Part shown: in pieces, positions 18,226-26,715 of the stretch
Layout: each line of letters begins with the position of its first letter
Numbering within the stretch: position 1 is the stretch's first letter
Origin: Bacteroidota bacterium
GTDB lineage: Bacteria; Bacteroidota; Ignavibacteria; Kryptoniales; JAKASW01
Direction: 5' to 3'
DNA: 64,000 nt
NCBI GenBank assembly: GCA_021812985.1
Contig: JAKAMG010000002.1
Span: forward strand, 159,879-223,878
Program-made: the position numbers and the translations under genes
The notes under the pieces: generated by a model
The model's input: only the letters and a program-made list of their open reading frames with translations
Databases searched by the model: none
Told to the model about the DNA's origin: nothing

Positions 18226-18625
18226 CGCTACCGATTCGACGTAAAAACTGTTCGAAATCTTTTTCAATGTCTTTCAGGGATATGGTTGTCGCGGGGGTCC
18301 CGTGACTGCAGCTGAAAACGATACTCGATGAGGTCTCCTTCCCGCCTAGCGCCGAAAGGAGTCTCTCTCTGTTCAACCTGAAGGCTTCCCTCATAAGCCT
18401 CTTGAGCCTGTTGCGGTCCACCGCTCTTCTGATCCTCCTCGAGACGGTGAACGCTACACTCAGCTCTGTCTGTGTTGCAGACGGCGGGTGCGAGAAGTAG
18501 AAAACGGAAACGTGATTTCCGGTGTAACGCTTTCCCTTGCGGAGGAGCTCGCCGATCTCCCTAGACGACCTGATGATGTCGGACTTTGGGAGTGTGCGCT
18601 TACCAGGATCTCCCCTACGGGACAA
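18212..18625 (-). CDS. rnpA: Ribonuclease P protein component
   Basis: The protein subunit of RNase P, which helps the RNA subunit remove 5' leaders from pre-tRNAs. The core reads LPKSDIIRSSREIGELLRKG, then VSVFYFSH, VAFTVSRRIRRAVDRNRLKR and LMREAFRLNRERL, the RNR basic helix of the family. The most downstream usable start before the core is TTG at 18625, giving 137 residues and placing the start 14 bases after the rpmH stop, with AAGG about 13 bases upstream. The frame itself remains open for 72 more codons to a TTG at 18841, through all of rpmH in another frame. The start choice is therefore inference. Confidence 0.9.
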   Translation of the reverse strand: MSRRGDPGKRTLPKSDIIRSSREIGELLRKGKRYTGNHVSVFYFSHPPSATQTELSVAFTVSRRIRRAVDRNRLKRLMREAFRLNRERLLSALGGKETSSSIVFSCSHGTPATTISLKDIEKDFEQFLRRIGSDVAG

Positions 18626-18639
18626 GCCGCACTCAAACC

Positions 18640-18786
18640 TTACTTCTCGTCGCTGACAGTAAGGCGCCAGCGCCCTTTCGCGCGTCTCCGGGCTAAAACC
18701 TTTCGCCCTGTCTTGCTCTTCATCTTTGAACGAAAGCCGTGTGTTCTGCGCCTTCTCGTGTTGTGAGGCTGAAATGTCCTCTTCAT
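18640..18786 (-). CDS. rpmH: Large ribosomal subunit protein bL34
   Basis: A 48-residue ribosomal protein L34 read directly from the minus strand, ATG at 18786 and TAA at 18640-18642. It starts [20 protein letters not shown] and continues with [20 protein letters not shown], the full family signature; the C-terminus is SDEK. It binds 23S rRNA in the large subunit. It is the first gene of the rpmH-rnpA-yidD-yidC operon, transcribed away from the origin. It overlaps an open frame continuous with rnpA (see rnpA). Confidence 0.96.
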   Translation of the reverse strand: MKRTFQPHNTRRRRTHGFRSKMKSKTGRKVLARRRAKGRWRLTVSDEK

Positions 18787-18934
18787 CAGAAACTCCTGTA
18801 GATTTAAATTTTGCCTGACAAGATAGCTTGAAGCCTAACAAAATTCAAGGTTGTATCCCCTTAAAACCGACTGAAAATCATTCGTCTGTCCGCGGATTGA
18901 CGGCACGTCAAACAAACCTACGCGGGGATATCTG

Positions 18935-19241
18935 TTTTCCACAAAATTGTTCAACTTTTCCACAAAGTGCGAATAACAACCTTAAAATGAGCGTTTTTCG
19001 CGGTTTTCACCCCAAACAGCACTTTTCCACACAGACCACACGTTTTCCACGTAAAACTCAAGAAATCAACCACTTAGGGGGTTTTCAACAGGTGGCGGCC
19101 ATCTTGTTTTTCCACATTTGCTTTGTTATTATTCGTCGTTGATGGTTTTGATGATCTGGTGTGGATAACTTGTGGAAAACCCCAAAAATTAACCTGTTTT
19201 CGCATAGGGCATATTTACTTTACGCTTTTGAGTTTTCCACA
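18935..19241. other. oriC: Origin region, DnaA-box cluster upstream of dnaA
   Basis: The 584 bases between rpmH and dnaA contain no gene but hold a dense array of DnaA-box-like 9-mers. TTTTCCACA occurs at 18935-18943, 18956-18964, 19023-19031, 19108-19116 and 19233-19241, and TTTTCCACG at 19043-19051. On the other strand lie a perfect TTATCCACA (19160-19168) and another TTTTCCACA (19171-19179). The consensus is TTWTNCACA. This places the replication origin here, consistent with the strand switch from rpmH (leftward) to dnaA (rightward). The same boxes probably let DnaA repress its own promoter. Confidence 0.85.
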
Positions 19242-19267
19242 GTAATGTTAATTATTCGTTACGCTGG

Positions 19268-19297
19268 TTGATAAGTAAAGGTATAGTGTGAGATAAT
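19268..19297 (+). promoter_or_regulatory. Candidate dnaA promoter
   Basis: TTGATA at 19268-19273 and GATAAT at 19292-19297 are separated by 18 bases, a fair sigma-70-type match, about 75 bases before the dnaA start. The 10-mer TTGATAAGTA recurs at 19314-19323. Assignment rests on consensus matching only. Confidence 0.35.
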
Positions 19298-19370
19298 GGG
19301 CATGTTCTTAATGTTGATAAGTAGAACAACCGTGTGGAGAATTATTTGATATCTCAAATGGAGTCTGCTG

Positions 19371-20768
19371 ATGGAAACAGCTACCGAAGCTAAAGGGGTC
19401 TGGCAGGAATGCATGAAGATTATTCACGGGCGGGTAAACAATCTGAGTTACAAAACATGGTTTGAACCGGTCGTGCCAGTAAGCCTGGAAAATGAGAGCC
19501 TTATACTGCGAGTACCCAGCCAGTTCTTTCACGATTGGCTGGAAGAGCACTATTCGACCGTGGTGACAGAGTCGGTTCGTGCAATAATCGGCGAAAATGC
19601 CCGCGTTGACTACACGATTTCTGACGACGACGTCAGTGAGAGCGAATCCCAATTTTACAGGCCTGTACAGCCCGGACAGCTGAACCCGCAGTCTCATCAG
19701 ACGCAACAGCAGCGGTTCAACGTCAAGCCTGCGTTCGAGAGCAACCTCAACCCAAGGTACACATTCGAAAATTTCATAAAGGGGGACAGCAACCAGTTCG
19801 CCCGCGCAGCCGCCTACGCCGTGGCTAACAATCCGGCCGGGACATCGTTCAACCCTCTAGTGGTTTACGGAGGGGTCGGTCTTGGAAAGACACACCTCAT
19901 ACAGGCCATAGGGAACTACGCCCGCCAGATAGGGAAAGCAGACAGAGTACTTTACGTCTCAAGCGAGCGCTTCACTGTGGACTTCGTCGATGCGATTCAG
20001 AAGGACAGGGCAAACGAGTTCTCGAACTTCTACCGCAGCATGGATATACTCATCGTCGACGACATACAGTTCTTTGCCGGTAAGGAGAAGACGCAGGATA
20101 ATTTCTTCCATACCTTCAACGCGCTCCACCAGTCAGGCAAACAGATAATCCTATCGTCGGATCGTCCCCCAAAGGAGCTGAAGGGGGTGGACGACAGGTT
20201 GGTTAGCCGATTTACATGGGGACTCACGGTGGATGTTCAACCACCAGACCTCGAGACTCGCATTGCAATCCTGAGAAAGAAGAGCGAGGACGACGGTATA
20301 CACATGCCTGACGATGTAATCGAATACGTGGCCGCTAACGTGACTTCAAACATCCGCGAACTGGAGGGAAGCCTGATAAGCATACTGGCAAAGGCGTCCC
20401 TGAACAACAGAGACATATCTGTCGACCTCGCGAAGGAGGTCGTGCGAAGCCTGGCCGTGAGCAGGAAGACCGCTGTAACTGTCGAGGATATCCAGAAGAT
20501 CGTTGCCGATATTTTCGACGTCACGGAGGAACAGCTCCGCGGCAAGACCAGGAAACAGGAAATCGTCATAGCACGCCAGACCGCGATGTACCTGACGAAG
20601 GAGCTTACTCAACTCCCTCTGAAGACTATCGGGAGCCACTTCGGAGGGAGAGACCATTCCACTGTCATATACGCATGTCAAATAATCGCGGAGCAGCTCG
20701 CTAACGATACGAGGTTCAGGGAGAAGTACGAAAGGATAAGGAAGAAAATTGAAATGATCGGCATGTGA
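19371..20768 (+). CDS. dnaA: Chromosomal replication initiator DnaA
   Basis: DnaA of 465 residues with the four usual domains. Domain I (1-85) carries the helicase-loader contact surface (WFEPVVPVSLENESLILRVP). A short variable linker follows (about 86-125). The AAA+ domain III has Walker A GGVGLGKTH with Lys173 and Walker B ILIVDDIQF. Domain IV has the DNA-binding signature GGRDHSTVIYACQII near the C-terminus. It melts oriC and loads the replicative helicase. The start has GGAG 7 bases upstream. DnaA-box clusters lie both upstream and downstream of the gene, so autoregulation is likely. Confidence 0.98.
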   Translation: METATEAKGVWQECMKIIHGRVNNLSYKTWFEPVVPVSLENESLILRVPSQFFHDWLEEHYSTVVTESVRAIIGENARVDYTISDDDVSESESQFYRPVQPGQLNPQSHQTQQQRFNVKPAFESNLNPRYTFENFIKGDSNQFARAAAYAVANNPAGTSFNPLVVYGGVGLGKTHLIQAIGNYARQIGKADRVLYVSSERFTVDFVDAIQKDRANEFSNFYRSMDILIVDDIQFFAGKEKTQDNFFHTFNALHQSGKQIILSSDRPPKELKGVDDRLVSRFTWGLTVDVQPPDLETRIAILRKKSEDDGIHMPDDVIEYVAANVTSNIRELEGSLISILAKASLNNRDISVDLAKEVVRSLAVSRKTAVTVEDIQKIVADIFDVTEEQLRGKTRKQEIVIARQTAMYLTKELTQLPLKTIGSHFGGRDHSTVIYACQIIAEQLANDTRFREKYERIRKKIEMIGM

Positions 20769-20787
20769 GTAACTTGTTTAGATCAAG

Positions 20788-21050
20788 GTGGAAAACCTGT
20801 CCGTTCGTGTTGAGAACTAATTTATTATCCACACAAAACGTAGATCAAGTGGTTGAATGTTGACATATACGTTCTTCTCAACAGGAGAGCGAGTACCCGG
20901 CGTTGAGAAGTCGAGGCCAGCCGTCACATGTAATCGACCGCAAACAATTCACTTAGAAAAACCTTTTCAGTTTACCAACATATCCACACTCTTTATTGCT
21001 CTTATTATTTTTTAAATATATATCTCTATTATTATAGTAATAGGAAGTTT
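20788..21050. other. oriC: Second origin segment: DnaA boxes and AT-rich unwinding element
   Basis: The 405-base dnaA-dnaN gap holds a perfect TTATCCACA at 20825-20833, weaker boxes at 20788-20796 (minus strand, TTTTCCACC) and 20980-20988 (ATATCCACA), and then a nearly pure A/T tract from about 20996 to 21050. The tract contains TTATTATTTTTTAAATATAT and ATTATTATAGTAATAGG. AT-rich DNA directly beside a DnaA box is the usual form of a DNA unwinding element. Together with the upstream cluster this looks like a bipartite origin spanning dnaA, as in Bacillus subtilis and Helicobacter. The gap must also contain the dnaN promoter; TTGACA at 20864-20869 is one possible -35 element. Confidence 0.65.
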
Positions 21051-21173
21051 TGAACACAGGGGCTTCATCGGGAGCATCTTCTAATAAATTGAAAGTTAGC
21101 CCCAGAAATGCTAATTTTTAATTAAAATCACGCAACTCGAACAAGAAATGTTCTGCAAACTATGGAGGCGGAA

Positions 21174-22310
21174 ATGAGGTTTAAAGCAAATAGCAGGGAA
21201 CTCCGGGATGTAATCAGCCGCGTAATCGGAGTCGTGCCTGTTAGAACCACAATTCCAGCAATAGAGAATCTTTTACTGGAGACCAGCAAGAAGAGAATTA
21301 CCATTTCCGCGACCGACCTGGAAATATCTATGTCGACGCAAGCCGATGTCACTGATGCGACCGATGGAAAAGTCACAGTGAACGCGAAGGAGTTTTTCGA
21401 CATTGTCAGGAACCTCGACGATTCGGAAATCGAAATAAACGTCGACGAAAGCCTGAAGCTTACGCTCAAGACAAAGTCCGGCTCATACAAGTTCGCATGT
21501 TCTCCTGCAGAAGAGTACCCGACACTTCCGACTATCGGTGATACAGCGGAAACATCGACGATAGCCGCTGACATGCTGAGGACCGTGATAGAGCGCACCA
21601 TCTTTGCGGTGTCAAAGGATGAGCATCGCAGATCGATGAACGGGGTCCTCTTTCTCTTCTCCGGAAAGGGAGCAAGGATATACTCGACAGACGGCCACAG
21701 GCTCGTCCGCATAGAGGACAAGTCGCTTGTCGAAAAGCCTCTCAAGAAGGAAGCAAACATTCAGGAGAAGGCACTCTCTCTCGCCGCAAAGAGTTTCAAG
21801 GGGGGGACAGTCGAAATAACCATAACGGAAGATCACATCAGGCTGAAGAACGCAGACACTGAGCTGATATCGAGGCTGATCAAGGACCCGCATCCTGACT
21901 ATGAGGCTGTAATTCCGAGCGACATAGATAACAACAAGATGATGACCGTCGGTAGGGGAGAGCTTCTCGAGAAAGTGAGGCGGGTTGCCATACTGTCAGA
22001 TTCAGTGAATCATCTCGTGAAGTTCACCGTCGACAAGGATGTTCTGACGATATCTGCTGAGGACACCGACAGAGGTGAGATGGGTGAAGAGAAGCTGCAG
22101 GTTCAATGGAACGGCGGGGAGGCGATGAATATCGGATTCAACTCCACATACATAACGGAGGCGATGGGAAGCATTGATGCTTCGAAGGTCAGGTTCGCAC
22201 TTTCTTCCGCGACAAGGGCGGCAACGATAAAGCCGATAGCTGAAGAGGCAAAAGGTGCACCCCCATCACAGGACATCCTCATACTCGTGATGCCATTGAG
22301 ATTAAACTAG
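21174..22310 (+). CDS. dnaN: DNA polymerase III sliding clamp (beta subunit)
   Basis: The ring-shaped processivity clamp, 378 residues from the start chosen here. It opens MRFKANSRELRDVISRVIGV and has three repeated clamp folds; FACSPAEEYPTLP, VSKDEHRRSMNGVLFLFS and the C-terminal QDILILVMPLRLN (the clamp terminus is normally MP(M/L)R) are diagnostic. The frame has an earlier ATG at 21162, but the ATG at 21174 is preceded by GGAGG at ideal distance and gives the normal N-terminus. It tethers polymerase III and many repair partners to DNA. Confidence 0.97.
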   Translation: MRFKANSRELRDVISRVIGVVPVRTTIPAIENLLLETSKKRITISATDLEISMSTQADVTDATDGKVTVNAKEFFDIVRNLDDSEIEINVDESLKLTLKTKSGSYKFACSPAEEYPTLPTIGDTAETSTIAADMLRTVIERTIFAVSKDEHRRSMNGVLFLFSGKGARIYSTDGHRLVRIEDKSLVEKPLKKEANIQEKALSLAAKSFKGGTVEITITEDHIRLKNADTELISRLIKDPHPDYEAVIPSDIDNNKMMTVGRGELLEKVRRVAILSDSVNHLVKFTVDKDVLTISAEDTDRGEMGEEKLQVQWNGGEAMNIGFNSTYITEAMGSIDASKVRFALSSATRAATIKPIAEEAKGAPPSQDILILVMPLRLN

Positions 22311-22313
22311 AGA

Positions 22314-23432
22314 ATGCGAGTCAGAAAAGTTCAGCTTACAAGTTTCAGAAACCACGCCGAGTCCTCGCTGGAGTTTACAGGCGGAATCAACTTCATAACC
22401 GGCGCTAACGCACAGGGAAAGACAAGCATACTCGAAGCCCTTTCTTACGTTTGTCTAACAAAGAGCTTTCTTCAACAGGCCGACGCAACGGTTCCAAAGT
22501 TCGGCGGAGAACGATTTGCGGTAGACGCAATCCTCGAAACCGATAAAAACATCGTGAACCACGTGCGCGTTGCCTTCGACGGAGCCGCCGGAAAGAGGTA
22601 CTTTCTGGACTCGAACGAAGTGAGAAGAAGCGCCGACGTCATCGGAATGTTTCCCATCGTTGTGCTCTCTCCCGGCGACTTCGCACTGACGGGTGGATCC
22701 CCGGCTGAACGACGAAAGTTCGCAGACCTTGTATTGTCGCAGGTCTCACGATCATACCTGGAAGAGGTTACTGAGTACAGACGGGCTCTGAAGCAGAGGA
22801 ACAAGATACTCCTGGACGGAAAGCTGAGCAACGCGTTTGACGGCGATCTCCTGTCGGCGTGGACCGATGCGCTTATCGCTCACGGCTCGAAGGTGATGGC
22901 CCGCAGGGAAAAGTTCGTCAACGAGTTTCAGGATGCATTCTCAGCTTCGTACAGAAGCCTCGTGGATTCCGGTGAAGTCCCCGGTCTTCGATATGAGCCG
23001 TCCTTCCGCGTCGAGACGGACATAGAGTCTGATTTCAGGAAGGCGATCCGGGAACTGGGAAGGGCGGAACGGGCGAGGGGCGCGACACTTGCCGGCCCGC
23101 ACCGTGACGACATAAGTTTTACGCTGAATGGAATGCCGTTGAAAGAGTTTGCATCGCAGGGACAGCACAAGACGTTCCTGGTGGCCATGAAGATGGCTGA
23201 GTTCGGTTACATCAGGGGCATGCTCGGCGAGACACCGGCTATGCTACTCGACGATGTAATGACGGAGCTAGACTATTCGAGGGCGACAAGGGTCATACAA
23301 GCCGTCGGTACGCTCGGGCAGGCCTTCGTGACGGCAACGGACATGCTGAGCTTCGACGACAAGATGCTAGACGCGCGAGAGACGAAGTTTCATTTCGTCA
23401 GGGAAGGTAGCGTTGTTTATGAAAACGCATGA
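22314..23432 (+). CDS. recF: DNA replication and repair protein RecF
   Basis: RecF of 372 residues, an SMC-like ATPase that loads RecA at single-strand gaps with RecO and RecR. Walker A is GANAQGKTSILEAL near residue 35, the signature region carries VLSPGDFALTGGSPAERRKF, and Walker B is MLLDDVMTELD. The QGQHKTFLVAMKMAEF segment is also typical. The ATG lies 3 bases after the dnaN stop, so the two are tightly coupled, and its end overlaps the next gene by up to 20 bases. Confidence 0.97.
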   Translation: MRVRKVQLTSFRNHAESSLEFTGGINFITGANAQGKTSILEALSYVCLTKSFLQQADATVPKFGGERFAVDAILETDKNIVNHVRVAFDGAAGKRYFLDSNEVRRSADVIGMFPIVVLSPGDFALTGGSPAERRKFADLVLSQVSRSYLEEVTEYRRALKQRNKILLDGKLSNAFDGDLLSAWTDALIAHGSKVMARREKFVNEFQDAFSASYRSLVDSGEVPGLRYEPSFRVETDIESDFRKAIRELGRAERARGATLAGPHRDDISFTLNGMPLKEFASQGQHKTFLVAMKMAEFGYIRGMLGETPAMLLDDVMTELDYSRATRVIQAVGTLGQAFVTATDMLSFDDKMLDARETKFHFVREGSVVYENA

Positions 23433-23709
23433 CGCGAAGAGTCTTGGCGACATAATTAAGGAGTTCTCGAAGAAGGATAGCGTTTCTGACAAGCTCAGAT
23501 CCTACGAAGTCGTTGGAGAGTGGGAGAAGATAGTAGGCGAGCCAATCGCCAGAAACACGGAGATATCGCGGGTCGAGAACGGGATACTTTACGTCAGGTC
23601 CGCTTCGAGTGCCTGGCGAAACGAACTGGTTTTCATGAAGCCGGCGATACTGAAGAAGATTGCGGATGAGTACCCGGATTCAGGGGTGCACGATATATTT
23701 TTCATTTAA
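23413..23709 (+). CDS. DciA-like protein (DUF721)
   Basis: A 98-residue DUF721 protein. The family fold is visible in YEVVGEWEKIVGEPIARNTE, then NGILYVRSASSAWRNELVFM and ending AILKKIADEYPDSGVHDIFF. DUF721 proteins include DciA, which assists loading of the replicative helicase DnaB in bacteria lacking DnaC/DnaI, so a place between recF and gyrB by the origin makes sense. The start is TTG 23413 (with GGAAGG about 5 bases upstream) or ATG 23419, both inside the recF end. The name DciA is an inference from family and context; no experimental link exists for this organism. Confidence 0.85.
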   Translation: MFMKTHDAKSLGDIIKEFSKKDSVSDKLRSYEVVGEWEKIVGEPIARNTEISRVENGILYVRSASSAWRNELVFMKPAILKKIADEYPDSGVHDIFFI

Positions 23710-23721
23710 ATGAGGTAAGAG

Positions 23722-25785
23722 ATGGCAAAGAAACAGGCGGCGACAAAAGGAGTTCAAAAGAGCATTCAAAGCAAGGGAAAGTCGCCAAAGGATAAGTCCG
23801 CCGTCAGGGAAGAAAAATCTGCGAGGAAGGAAACGGCAGTTCTGGAAGAGAAGATAGAGAAGGTGAAAGCGGACAGCGGCAAAGGATACAACGCCGAGAG
23901 CATTACAGTCCTGAAGGGGCTGGAGGCGGTGCGGAAGCGGCCGGCCATGTACATCGGAGACGTCGGACCGCGGGGTCTTCACCACCTCGTCTACGAAATA
24001 GTGGACAACTCCATAGACGAAGCACTTGCAGGATACTGCAAGAACATACTCGTTTCCATAAACAAGGACGGGAGTATAACAGTCGAGGACGACGGCCGCG
24101 GTATCCCAACCGACATGCACCCCGTCGAGAAAAAGTCGGCCCTTGAAGTTGTCATGACAATACTTCACGCCGGAGGCAAGTTCGACAAGTCGACATACAA
24201 AGTATCGGGAGGACTGCACGGCGTGGGTGTATCGGTGGTCAATGCGCTGTCTGAAGTCCTTGAGGTCACCGTCTACAGGGAAGGAAAGGTGTTCTACCAG
24301 AAGTACAAGCGCGGCGAACCTCTCGAAGCGGTGAAGGTAATCGGTAAGGACAAGAAGACCGGTACAACGACCACATTCACACCGGACAAGGAGATATTCA
24401 AGAACAGGAATTACAAGTTCGAGACACTCGCCGAAAGAATGCGTGAGCTGGCGTTCCTCAATCCCGAGATCACCATAAAGCTCATGGACAAACGGGATGG
24501 AAACGAAGAAGAGTTTCATTACAAGGGAGGCATCGTCGAGTTTGTAAGGTACATCGACGGCACCCGAAAGACCCTCGCTAAAGATCCAATCTTCATAACC
24601 GGCGACCGCGAAAACGTAGCTGTTGAAGTCGCGTTCGAGTACTGTGACGATTACCGCGAAAATCTCTTTTCCTACGTGAACGACATAAACACGGTTGAAG
24701 GTGGAACCCACGTTAGCGGTTTCAGGAGCGCGCTCACTAGGACCTTGAAATCGTATGCTGACAAGAACAATCTGGTCAAGTCCGATAAGATCAACCTTAC
24801 AGGAGATGATTTCAGAGAAGGGTTGACTGTTGTCATCAGTACGAAGGTCCCTGAACCCCAGTTCGAAGGGCAAACAAAGACGAAGCTTGGCAACAGCGAG
24901 GTGGAGAGCATAGTTCAGACTATTGTCAACGACAAACTCTCCCAGTACCTCGAAGAGAACCCCGGAATAGCGAGAAGGATAATAGAGAGGGCGGTAAACT
25001 CGGCGGAGGCGCGCGAGGCGGCGAGGAAGGCGAGAGAAATCGTAAGGCGCAAGAACGCCCTCGAGTCGTCAAATCTTCCCGGAAAACTCGCCGACTGCTC
25101 CATCAACGACCCGGAACACTGCGAGATCTTCATAGTCGAGGGAGACTCAGCGGGTGGGTCTGCGAAGCAGGGGCGCGACAGACAGTTCCAGGCCATCCTC
25201 CCTCTGAAGGGAAAAATCCTCAACGTCGAGAAGGCAAGGATGAACAAGATTCTTGAGAACGACGAGATACGCGCGATCGTTCAGGCGATAGGAGCCGGAT
25301 TGGGGGACGGCGACGACTTCGATGCCAGTAAAGCCAGGTATGGAAAAGTCATTCTGATGGCGGATGCCGACGTTGACGGAAGTCATATAAGGACTCTTCT
25401 TCTCACGTTCTTCTTCAGGTATATGAAGGAGCTTGTCGAGCTCGGGAAGGTTTACATTGCACAGCCGCCGCTCTTCAAGGTGAAGAAGGGGAAGATGGAA
25501 CAGTATGCCTACAGCGATGAGGAGCGTGAGGAACTCGTGAAGGAACTGAGGAAGGGAACCGAAAGCGAAGTCCTTGTTTCAAGGTTCAAAGGTCTTGGCG
25601 AAATGAACCCTGAACAGCTGTGGGAAACCACCATGGATCCGAACAAGCGCACGCTCCTTCAGGTTACCATCGACAACGCCGCGGAGGCTGACAGGACTTT
25701 CTCAATCCTCATGGGAGAGGAAGTGGACCCGAGAAAGAAATTTATCGAGAAGAACGCCAAGTACGTCAGGAACCTTGATGTATAA
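23722..25785 (+). CDS. gyrB: DNA gyrase subunit B
   Basis: GyrB of 687 residues: GHKL ATPase ([46 protein letters not shown]), transducer, and TOPRIM domain with [15 protein letters not shown] (Glu473), [13 protein letters not shown] and DADVDGSHI. With GyrA it introduces negative supercoils using ATP. The first 55 residues or so precede the normal GyrB start ([11 protein letters not shown]) and are almost all Lys, Glu, Ala and Ser, an unusual charged extension. GAGGTAAGAG lies just upstream of the ATG. The last codons overlap the start of the WG-repeat gene. Confidence 0.97.
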   Translation: MAKKQAATKGVQKSIQSKGKSPKDKSAVREEKSARKETAVLEEKIEKVKADSGKGYNAESITVLKGLEAVRKRPAMYIGDVGPRGLHHLVYEIVDNSIDEALAGYCKNILVSINKDGSITVEDDGRGIPTDMHPVEKKSALEVVMTILHAGGKFDKSTYKVSGGLHGVGVSVVNALSEVLEVTVYREGKVFYQKYKRGEPLEAVKVIGKDKKTGTTTTFTPDKEIFKNRNYKFETLAERMRELAFLNPEITIKLMDKRDGNEEEFHYKGGIVEFVRYIDGTRKTLAKDPIFITGDRENVAVEVAFEYCDDYRENLFSYVNDINTVEGGTHVSGFRSALTRTLKSYADKNNLVKSDKINLTGDDFREGLTVVISTKVPEPQFEGQTKTKLGNSEVESIVQTIVNDKLSQYLEENPGIARRIIERAVNSAEAREAARKAREIVRRKNALESSNLPGKLADCSINDPEHCEIFIVEGDSAGGSAKQGRDRQFQAILPLKGKILNVEKARMNKILENDEIRAIVQAIGAGLGDGDDFDASKARYGKVILMADADVDGSHIRTLLLTFFFRYMKELVELGKVYIAQPPLFKVKKGKMEQYAYSDEEREELVKELRKGTESEVLVSRFKGLGEMNPEQLWETTMDPNKRTLLQVTIDNAAEADRTFSILMGEEVDPRKKFIEKNAKYVRNLDV

Positions 25786-26680
25786 ACACCTCCTGTTCGC
25801 GCTGGCGGTGATTGCCTTGACGTCGATGGCGCGCGGACAATCAAACAGATACCCCATCGAAGAGAATGGGAAGTACGGTTACATCGACTCCTCAGGAAAG
25901 GTAGTTGTCCCGTTGTCCGAAACACAGGCCCCAAATTTCTCCGAGGGCCTCGCGAGAAGAGGCCATTGGCAGATTTTCCTGGGAACTAGGTGGGGGTACG
26001 TCGACACGCTTGGCCGGGAGGTTATTCCGGATCAGTATTCCGAAGAAGGGAATTTTCACGGCGGCAGAGCGTGGGTGCTCGACAGGCCCGTCCTGTTCCC
26101 GTTCCTTTCCAAGGACAAGTACGGCTACATCGACAGGACCGGAAAGCTGGTAATCCCGGATCAGTACGAAATTGCCGGCGATTTCTCAGATGGCCTTGCC
26201 GAGGTTTCATCGAACGGGAAAATCGGCTACATCGATACGCTCGGAAATGTCGCGATCCCCTTCAAGTATGAGCGAGGCGGTATGTTCTCGTGTGGTCTCG
26301 CCCCGGTCTGTGTCGGCGGCAAATGGGGATACGTCAACAGGAGCGGAGAAACCGAGATACAGCCCGGGTTCGACGACGCGAGAAGCTTCTTCGACGGGTT
26401 TGCCCTGGTAAGAGAGGGGGCGGCGTGGAAGTTCATAAACAGGACTGGTGCGACCGCATTCACGCTGAAATTCTCTGACGCCAGGCGGTTCAGCGAGGGC
26501 GTTGCCCCCGTTGAAGTGGATGGTCTCTGGGGCTACGTAGACACACTTGGCACATTCTCTATCAAGCCGAGATTCACCGACGCCAGCCCATTCCTTGATG
26601 GACTCGCTCACGTCAGGACCCAGTCGGGATCTGCATACATCGATCACACCGGCAGGGTAGTCTGGTCATCCGGAAATTGA
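25778..26680 (+). CDS. Exported WG-repeat protein between gyrB and gyrA
   Basis: A 300-residue protein with a signal peptide ([20 protein letters not shown], cleavage near residue 21) and then about eight WG (KWG) repeats that fill the rest. Units include [70 protein letters not shown] and [16 protein letters not shown]-repeat proteins probably form beta-propeller or solenoid surfaces for protein binding; the function is mostly unknown. The ATG at 25778 lies inside the last codons of gyrB (8-base overlap; a TTG at 25775 is also in frame), so translation is probably coupled. It ends 35 bases before gyrA. An exported protein inside the gyrase operon is unexpected. Confidence 0.9.
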   Translation: MYKHLLFALAVIALTSMARGQSNRYPIEENGKYGYIDSSGKVVVPLSETQAPNFSEGLARRGHWQIFLGTRWGYVDTLGREVIPDQYSEEGNFHGGRAWVLDRPVLFPFLSKDKYGYIDRTGKLVIPDQYEIAGDFSDGLAEVSSNGKIGYIDTLGNVAIPFKYERGGMFSCGLAPVCVGGKWGYVNRSGETEIQPGFDDARSFFDGFALVREGAAWKFINRTGATAFTLKFSDARRFSEGVAPVEVDGLWGYVDTLGTFSIKPRFTDASPFLDGLAHVRTQSGSAYIDHTGRVVWSSGN

Positions 26681-26715
26681 AATATTTTGAAGTCCTATAA
26701 ACGACAGGAAACGAA

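Noticed and set aside
23680-24873. A 397-codon open frame antisense to gyrB
   Set aside because: Shadow of gyrB; no start signal and no meaningful composition.
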